A stretch of 12,200 nt of DNA from positions 1 through 12,200 of the forward strand of contig DAIDIS010000019.1 in assembly GCA_027451785.1 (NCBI GenBank), in the 5' to 3' direction. The position numbers and the translations under genes were made by a program. The notes beneath the pieces were generated by a model. That model had not been told where the DNA came from. It saw only the letters and a program-made list of their open reading frames with translations, and made no database searches. Positions 7,742 to 12,200 of the stretch are shown piece by piece. The DNA comes from Acidimicrobiales bacterium. GTDB taxonomy: Bacteria > Actinomycetota > Acidimicrobiia > Acidimicrobiales > JAKAVM01. Every line of letters starts with the position of its first letter. Position 1 is the first letter of the stretch.

Positions 7742-10090
7742 TCAGAGCTTCATGATCTTGCGGGCAAGCACGTACCAGCCACCGATTACCGCAATGAACA
7801 AAGCGATCAAGGTGGCAATCTCCACCGATCTGCCGAACACCAGAACCGGTGTGTTCGGCTCTACAAAAAGAGAATTAAGCAAGCTGATTACTCCGGCCAC
7901 CGAGGTGACGGTGAGTATCGCAAGAATTCCCTGAAGCGACATGTCGTAGCGGGTACGGCGCCTTTCCTCCATGATCTCCACCAGGCTCTCGACTCGCTCG
8001 TAGAGCGCGCTCACCTCATCGATCAGAGAGTCGATGTCGGCCTGCGCTCCTTGGATGCTGGAGGTTGAATAGAGCCTGTCAAGCAACTCCCGATGGGCCG
8101 GAGGTTTGCACAACTCGGACGAGTGAAGAATGCCCAACTCAGATCGGACTTCGGAGACGACCGATTGAAGCCTTGCTCTCGTGCGCTCAAGGTCAGCTAC
8201 GCGTTGCCGATTCCCGTATCGGGTCGGGTGTCCCGCAAGTTCGAACTCAGCCCGTCGCAACTCTTCAACGGCAGTTTCCTTCAATCGCGAAAGTCTGTGC
8301 TTCCAATAGAGAAGAAGATTTTCAGCTGTCGCGGCGAACTCCGCCATCTCGGAGTAGCCGATACACACCCAGTTCGGTGTTCCCGGCATGAAGAATACGG
8401 TGGTATCGGATGTTCTCACCGCCAAGTCCCCCCTGAACCCCGCCGACCCGAAAAGGTTCTCGAGATCTTCAGGGTCAGGACGGCGCACCCATTCCTCTAG
8501 TGAGGATGCCAGAGGTTGCAACGGCTGAAAAAAGAGGCTGCCGCCAAGTTCGGTCACTTCATCGGCCCCGGCCATCCGGTGGTCTTCGCCCACCGATGCG
8601 TCACGAATCTCGATATAGGTATGTCCCGCCGACAAAGAGGAGGTGGCCGCAGATGAATAGGTGGCTTCTTTCTGCGATGGTGAGCCGGTGGGTTGAGTCG
8701 GCGCAGAGCCTGGGCTTTCCGCCGTTTTGAGCTGTTCCAGCGCGTTGGATATCTGGAACTGGGCGTACTCAATGAATCTGCTGTATTTGTTTCCCGAAGA
8801 GTCCTCAATTTCTTCGTCGCCCATTTCCGCACTTGCTCTTCGCATAGCCTGATTCAGGTGATGCATTGAACAGTCCGAAAGGTCCCTTTCGATCCGGATG
8901 TAGTGATTACCTTGAACGCCGAAACGTATTTGTGCGCTATGTCCAGTGAGAGTCTCGCCGGCAGTAGTTGTTATCGTGAGAGCGGGCAATTCTACGGAAA
9001 CACATGAGTAGAGTCGAGAGCTCCATATCTCGGAAAGAGGAATATCCTGAGCATCGGGAAATGCGCTTCTTACGATTGCGAGCGTACTTGCCGGGGCATC
9101 CGATGCAGAAGCTCCGATATTTACATTCTCTCCGGTAGCGAGACCGGGATTTTGTCCGGCGGATGCGCGGCTCCCAGCGGATGCGCGGCTTCCAGTAATT
9201 TGTCCGGCAGAGGCGCCACTCCCGGACCCTCGATCCGCGAAGGTGTCAAGGCCGGACGGCCGCCACGAGAACGGATAGCAATAGACCATCCGGCCGTCGC
9301 TGATTTCAAGCTCGCCCTTGTTGGAGGAAATGCGGGCCTCGATCTCGCCCAAGGAGATGATGTGAGGTTTTAGCTCTCCAGCGTAGACGTCGCATGAGAG
9401 TTCCGGGGAAACTCTGGCCTTTTCGAGGAAAGTCCGGGCGTCCCGGACGATCCTTTCGGATTCAGGATCACGTTCGATCCAAGCCAGAGTGGCGCGGGCT
9501 GCCGCTGCCATGCATTCGAAGTAAAGATTCTGCCCTGAGGCCACCTGAAGGAGAAATGGCCGGAAGTCGGTCTTGCCCGATTGCAGCGAATTGAGGTCCT
9601 CGATTATCGAGTTCGTAGCCTCTACAACCTTATCGGCGTGATCGACCATCGAAACTGGGCATGAGCAATTCAGCCCATTCTCAACGGCCATGCAGTCGGT
9701 CAGCGTTGAAGCGAGTCGTAATGCCGCTGCCGTCAGCTTTGACTCCTCGGGGCTGCACTTAGCGAAATACTCTGTGGCGGCGCTGGTCACAGCGGTCACG
9801 AAGGTTGTGATGGTGTCGTACTCGACGCTGAGCTCCCATTTCGTCTGTGCGCTGAGGTAGCAATAGACCGCAAATGCGAGGAACCCACCTTCTCCGGCGG
9901 CCAGAGCCTGTTCCCAAGGGGCGGAAAGCTCTTCAGCGCCAAGCGGATGGTCATAGAGTGAAGTTTGAACCTCCGCAATGCTTATCCCGTTAGAGGTAAG
10001 CAAGGCTCCTATCGGAGATGCCTTCCAATCGAGGCACCTGGCGGCAAATGCCGGACCTATCCAGTCGAACAGTTCAGCCGGGATTTGCAC
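7742..10090 (-). CDS. Unrecognised 782-residue protein with two C-terminal membrane helices
   Basis: I do not recognise this protein. No signal peptide is visible. Residues 1-275 are mostly helical and soluble, with a Cys-rich spot (C133, C142, C144). Residues 287-336 are a Gly/Ala/Ser-rich linker with repeated SRASAG units. Residues 340-455 look folded (GNHYIRIERDLSDCSMHHLNQAMRRAS begins at 394). Residues 458-490 are a second Ser/Thr/Pro linker, and about 500-580 a second folded part. Long charged helices, probably coiled coils, run from 585 to 718. Two hydrophobic helices follow at about 721-742 and 755-775, with a short VEPNTP loop between and a basic tail (ARKIMKL). A large cytoplasmic region, long stalk helices and two final helices resemble CorA in layout, but no GMN motif is present. 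The start is GTG 10090, 24 bp after galT; the GNAT gene follows 8 bp after the stop. Confidence 0.8.
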   Translation of the reverse strand: MQIPAELFDWIGPAFAARCLDWKASPIGALLTSNGISIAEVQTSLYDHPLGAEELSAPWEQALAAGEGGFLAFAVYCYLSAQTKWELSVEYDTITTFVTAVTSAATEYFAKCSPEESKLTAAALRLASTLTDCMAVENGLNCSCPVSMVDHADKVVEATNSIIEDLNSLQSGKTDFRPFLLQVASGQNLYFECMAAAARATLAWIERDPESERIVRDARTFLEKARVSPELSCDVYAGELKPHIISLGEIEARISSNKGELEISDGRMVYCYPFSWRPSGLDTFADRGSGSGASAGQITGSRASAGSRASAGQNPGLATGENVNIGASASDAPASTLAIVRSAFPDAQDIPLSEIWSSRLYSCVSVELPALTITTTAGETLTGHSAQIRFGVQGNHYIRIERDLSDCSMHHLNQAMRRASAEMGDEEIEDSSGNKYSRFIEYAQFQISNALEQLKTAESPGSAPTQPTGSPSQKEATYSSAATSSLSAGHTYIEIRDASVGEDHRMAGADEVTELGGSLFFQPLQPLASSLEEWVRRPDPEDLENLFGSAGFRGDLAVRTSDTTVFFMPGTPNWVCIGYSEMAEFAATAENLLLYWKHRLSRLKETAVEELRRAEFELAGHPTRYGNRQRVADLERTRARLQSVVSEVRSELGILHSSELCKPPAHRELLDRLYSTSSIQGAQADIDSLIDEVSALYERVESLVEIMEERRRTRYDMSLQGILAILTVTSVAGVISLLNSLFVEPNTPVLVFGRSVEIATLIALFIAVIGGWYVLARKIMKL
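9151..9208. repeat. Compound direct repeats encoding the SRASAG linker
   Basis: An 18-bp unit beginning GCGGATGCGCGGCT is repeated head to tail at 9159-9176 and 9177-9194 with only one or two differences. TTTGTCCGGC flanks the pair at 9151-9160 and 9199-9208 (offset 48 bp). All offsets are multiples of three. On the coding strand they produce the SRASAG and SAGQ units in the first linker of the 782-residue protein. Confidence 0.8.
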
Positions 10091-10114
10091 GCCGTGGGTC
10101 CGCCCTCAACGGGG

Positions 10115-11098
10115 CTATGTCGCGTTGACCGGCATACGCATAGCCTGCGCAGCTTCTTCGGGCGGTACAACGTTGATCATTACTCCGGTACCCATCTCGA
10201 AGCCGGCCTTCGTAGTTAGCTTCGGCCAGATATGGACATGCCAGTGATAGGGACCCGTCGCTCGGTATGGAGCCGTATGGAAGACGAGATTATAGGGAGC
10301 AAGACCCACGACCTGCTCAAGGCGCAGCAACATGTCTCTGATGGCAATGCCCACTGCCGAAACCTCTTCGTCGGAGCACTGGTAAAGGTGCGCACCGTGC
10401 CGTCTCGGTATCACCAACATCTCGAATGGCATTCCGGACCAGAAGGGGCAGGTGACGACCAGGTCCTTGTTGGAGTCAACCAGCCGATGTCTGGCATCCT
10501 CTTCGGCCTCCAGCGCAGTACAGAGTAGGCAGTTACCGGCGAAGCGGCCGAATCCTGCCTGTTCCTCGGACATCTCCCTTGGGACGAATGACATCCCGAG
10601 CAGTTGCCCGTGTGGATGCTCTATCGAGGCTCCGGCCTCACGTCCCGAGTTGACGATGGCAAGAGTGTTGCGAAGGCCGAGCGTCCTGGAGTGGGCTTCC
10701 ATCCGGTCCCTGATCGCGACCATTACCTTGCTTACTTGACCGTCCGAGAGATGAGCCCAAGTTCGTTCGTGGTCGGGTGAAAGAATCAGGACCTCGTGGA
10801 CTCCGCTGGCCGGAGCTTCGGTAAAAACCGGGCCACGATGGTTGACCACCATTGCTGCGTTGCCCTCGAATGCTGGGAACGCGTTTTCAACTACCCTCAC
10901 GGACCAATGCCGTGAGTCCCCGTCCGGGATTTCCAGGACAGCGGGACCTTCCTCGTTGCCAGGGCAGAAGGGGCAGGGACGAGAGGTATCTGTTTGAACT
11001 GGGAGCATTGCGGTCATGAATGCTCCGGGCCGGGCGGATCGCTCTTGGCTGATGGCGACCCATCGCCCCGTCATGGGATCTAAGCGAAGTTGACTCAT
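10115..11098 (-). CDS. galT: Galactose-1-phosphate uridylyltransferase (GalT)
   Basis: HIT-superfamily enzyme of the Leloir pathway that swaps UMP between UDP-glucose and galactose-1-phosphate. The zinc-site CPFC is at 42-45, with His101 in VHEVLILSPDH. The catalytic motif is SIEHPHGQLLG (158-168), where His163 is the expected UMP-carrying nucleophile and His161 a zinc ligand. A second CxxC (CLLC, 190-193) and the second HIT half with HWHVHIWPKL (285-294) are complete. The length of 327 fits short bacterial GalT. A related UTP- or ADP-hexose specificity is possible, since no galK or galE is visible here. The ATG at 11098 has only weak purine-rich sequence upstream (ACGAAAAG). It is the first gene of a probable three-gene minus-strand transcript with the 782-residue protein (24-bp gap) and the GNAT gene. 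Confidence 0.93.
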   Translation of the reverse strand: MSQLRLDPMTGRWVAISQERSARPGAFMTAMLPVQTDTSRPCPFCPGNEEGPAVLEIPDGDSRHWSVRVVENAFPAFEGNAAMVVNHRGPVFTEAPASGVHEVLILSPDHERTWAHLSDGQVSKVMVAIRDRMEAHSRTLGLRNTLAIVNSGREAGASIEHPHGQLLGMSFVPREMSEEQAGFGRFAGNCLLCTALEAEEDARHRLVDSNKDLVVTCPFWSGMPFEMLVIPRRHGAHLYQCSDEEVSAVGIAIRDMLLRLEQVVGLAPYNLVFHTAPYRATGPYHWHVHIWPKLTTKAGFEMGTGVMINVVPPEEAAQAMRMPVNAT

Positions 11099-11208
11099 CT
11101 TTTCGTAGCTAAAACTACTCTGAGTTCTCCCATGGGTACAAAGATATATGCGTTGAGATCTTCCTGCGTGAGCGCGCCGACAAAAAACGAGTCGAACTGT
11201 AGCATCTC
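11099..11208 (-). promoter_or_regulatory. 110-bp spacer upstream of galT, likely promoter region
   Basis: This is the only gap ahead of the galT cluster on the minus strand and also the 3' flank of the second MFS gene. It is more AT-rich than its surroundings, with AT stretches at about 11141-11150 and 11104-11117. A weak pair TTGTAC, 18 bp, TAGTTT can be read on the minus strand. I see no convincing hairpin plus T-run that would end transcription of the MFS gene, so read-through into galT is possible. Confidence 0.25.
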
Positions 11209-12200
11209 TCAGGCAAGGTTTGCCGGTTGCTCAGCGATGGATTGTGGCCCTTCCGATACCTCATTCGGCGAAGACTTCTCATACTTGACCGGAACTGCGA
11301 AAATCCCAAGCGCCGGGAAAACCGCACAGGCCAAAAACGCAGCCCCGTACCCGTAGGCCCCTGCAATTGCGCCGACCATAATCGGCGTAGCGAAACCTGC
11401 CAGGTTCTGGGAGGTTACCTGTACTCCGAGGGCTCGTCCCGCCCAAGCACCCCCTGCAATTTCGGCGGAAGCGGTAGACCCCAACCCGTTATCTATTACG
11501 GAGATCACCGAAGAGACTCCCACTGCCACGATGACGATTCCAGCGCTCGCGCCGACGACGAATCCAAGAACGATCATGGCGACAGTAGACGCGACAGCGA
11601 TCCATCTCATAGGTGTAAGTCTCTTCCCGAGGCGGTCTGACCAACTCCCTACGATCAACCTTCCCGCCCCGCCCGCCAGGCCGACTACCGCCAAGGCTCT
11701 GCCCGCACCTATGGGTGTCCAGTGTTTTGCAGATTGCAGGAACTCCTGTCCGAATGCCGCTACGGCAAACTGGGGCACGACCAACAATGCACTGGCGAAG
11801 TGCACCCGCCACAAAGTGGACTCGCGATATGGAGAGACCGATTGCTTCCGGGAGGCTTGAAAAGTCGCTGCAGACGGGTTCTTGGCGAATGCCGCAACCA
11901 AAGCGGCGGAGATAGCACAAAGTATCCCGAGCACGACAAGGGCATCTCTAAATGGATGGGCACTTGCAATCCAAGGTAAAACCAACGCTGCCAACGCCAT
12001 TCCCATAGGTTGGGCGGCTTGCCGGACTCCCATCGCAAGTCCGCGCTTTTCGGCGGGAAACCAGCCGACCACCAATCGTCCGCTGCTGGCACTCACCGAA
12101 CCGGCCGCAGCACCCGCAATTACCATCAGTACTCCGAAGTCCAGCGCGCTGCGGGCAAGAGGCGAGAGGCACACCAGAATCCCCGCGATGGCCAACCCCG
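11209..12200 (-). CDS. MFS transporter, C-terminal portion (5' end outside the window)
   Basis: The frame is open from the window edge to TGA at 11209-11211, giving about 330 residues. The visible part starts in the third membrane helix region and runs to the C-terminus. Motifs: SSGRLVVGWFPAEKRGLAMG, found around TM4 of carriers of the nitrate/oxalate and cyanate-like MFS groups; GVRQAAQPMGMALAALVLPW in TM5; and GSWSDRLGKRLTPMR, the motif A equivalent of the second half. The remaining helices are regular, and a charged tail ends the protein. Substrate is unknown. A TTG near the edge (12195) is not a credible start, because the protein would lack its first two or three helices and the frame continues upstream. 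It shares no clear repeats with the first MFS protein and has no visible accessory domain. Confidence 0.85.
   Translation of the reverse strand, partial: GLAIAGILVCLSPLARSALDFGVLMVIAGAAAGSVSASSGRLVVGWFPAEKRGLAMGVRQAAQPMGMALAALVLPWIASAHPFRDALVVLGILCAISAALVAAFAKNPSAATFQASRKQSVSPYRESTLWRVHFASALLVVPQFAVAAFGQEFLQSAKHWTPIGAGRALAVVGLAGGAGRLIVGSWSDRLGKRLTPMRWIAVASTVAMIVLGFVVGASAGIVIVAVGVSSVISVIDNGLGSTASAEIAGGAWAGRALGVQVTSQNLAGFATPIMVGAIAGAYGYGAAFLACAVFPALGIFAVPVKYEKSSPNEVSEGPQSIAEQPANLA

Noticed and set aside
7742..7930. CorA-type magnesium channel domain at the C-terminus of the 782-residue protein
   Set aside because: Two terminal helices after long stalk helices fit the layout, but the GMN motif after the first helix is absent, so the family cannot be claimed.
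8093..8500. Plus-strand 135-codon frame inside the 782-residue gene
   Set aside because: It lies opposite the coiled-coil region, has Arg/Ser/Pro-rich shadow composition and no ribosome binding site or neighbour.
12193..12195. TTG as the true start of the second MFS gene
   Set aside because: The frame stays open to the window edge and the protein would lack its first membrane helices; the gene is better read as truncated by the window.

Overview
The window is a gene-dense stretch of bacterial chromosome of moderately high GC content with almost no intergenic space. It holds nine protein-coding genes, two of them cut by the window edges, and I found no RNA genes, insertion sequences, phage genes or CRISPR arrays. 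GTG and TTG starts are common. Gene content suggests Actinomycetota: a MurA with Asp in place of the catalytic Cys, stand-alone trehalose synthase TreS, MeaB, and a two-zinc-motif GalT. A lineage such as Acidimicrobiia is my guess, made from the style of the sequence and not from a database comparison.

Layout. Positions 3-179 (+) are the C-terminal end of an S9-family (prolyl oligopeptidase-like) peptidase, which overlaps tail to tail with a minus-strand MFS transporter (154-1773). That transporter has an unusual cytoplasmic N-terminal extension of about 145 residues containing four tandem 8-residue repeats. A divergent spacer of about 80 bp separates it from a plus-strand run of four closely packed genes: murA (peptidoglycan precursor synthesis), meaB (GTPase chaperone of a B12-dependent acyl-CoA mutase), an enoyl-CoA hydratase/isomerase, and treS (maltose/trehalose interconversion).

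The end of treS overlaps tail to tail with a minus-strand cluster read as galT (11098-10115), an unrecognised 782-residue protein with two C-terminal membrane segments (10090-7742), and a GNAT-type acetyltransferase with a low-complexity insert (7733-6831). Spacings of 24 and 8 bp suggest one transcript. Upstream of galT, also on the minus strand, is the C-terminal part of a second MFS transporter (11209 to the window edge).

Functionally the window mixes cell-wall precursor synthesis, sugar metabolism (TreS, GalT), acyl-CoA metabolism and transport; nothing points to a mobile island or a classical defence locus. The best candidate for something undescribed is the 782-residue membrane protein and its coupling to galT and the GNAT gene. 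A second theme is the repeated appearance of short in-frame direct repeats in linker regions of otherwise ordinary proteins (the first MFS transporter, the 782-residue protein, the GNAT protein), plus a charged insert in MurA.
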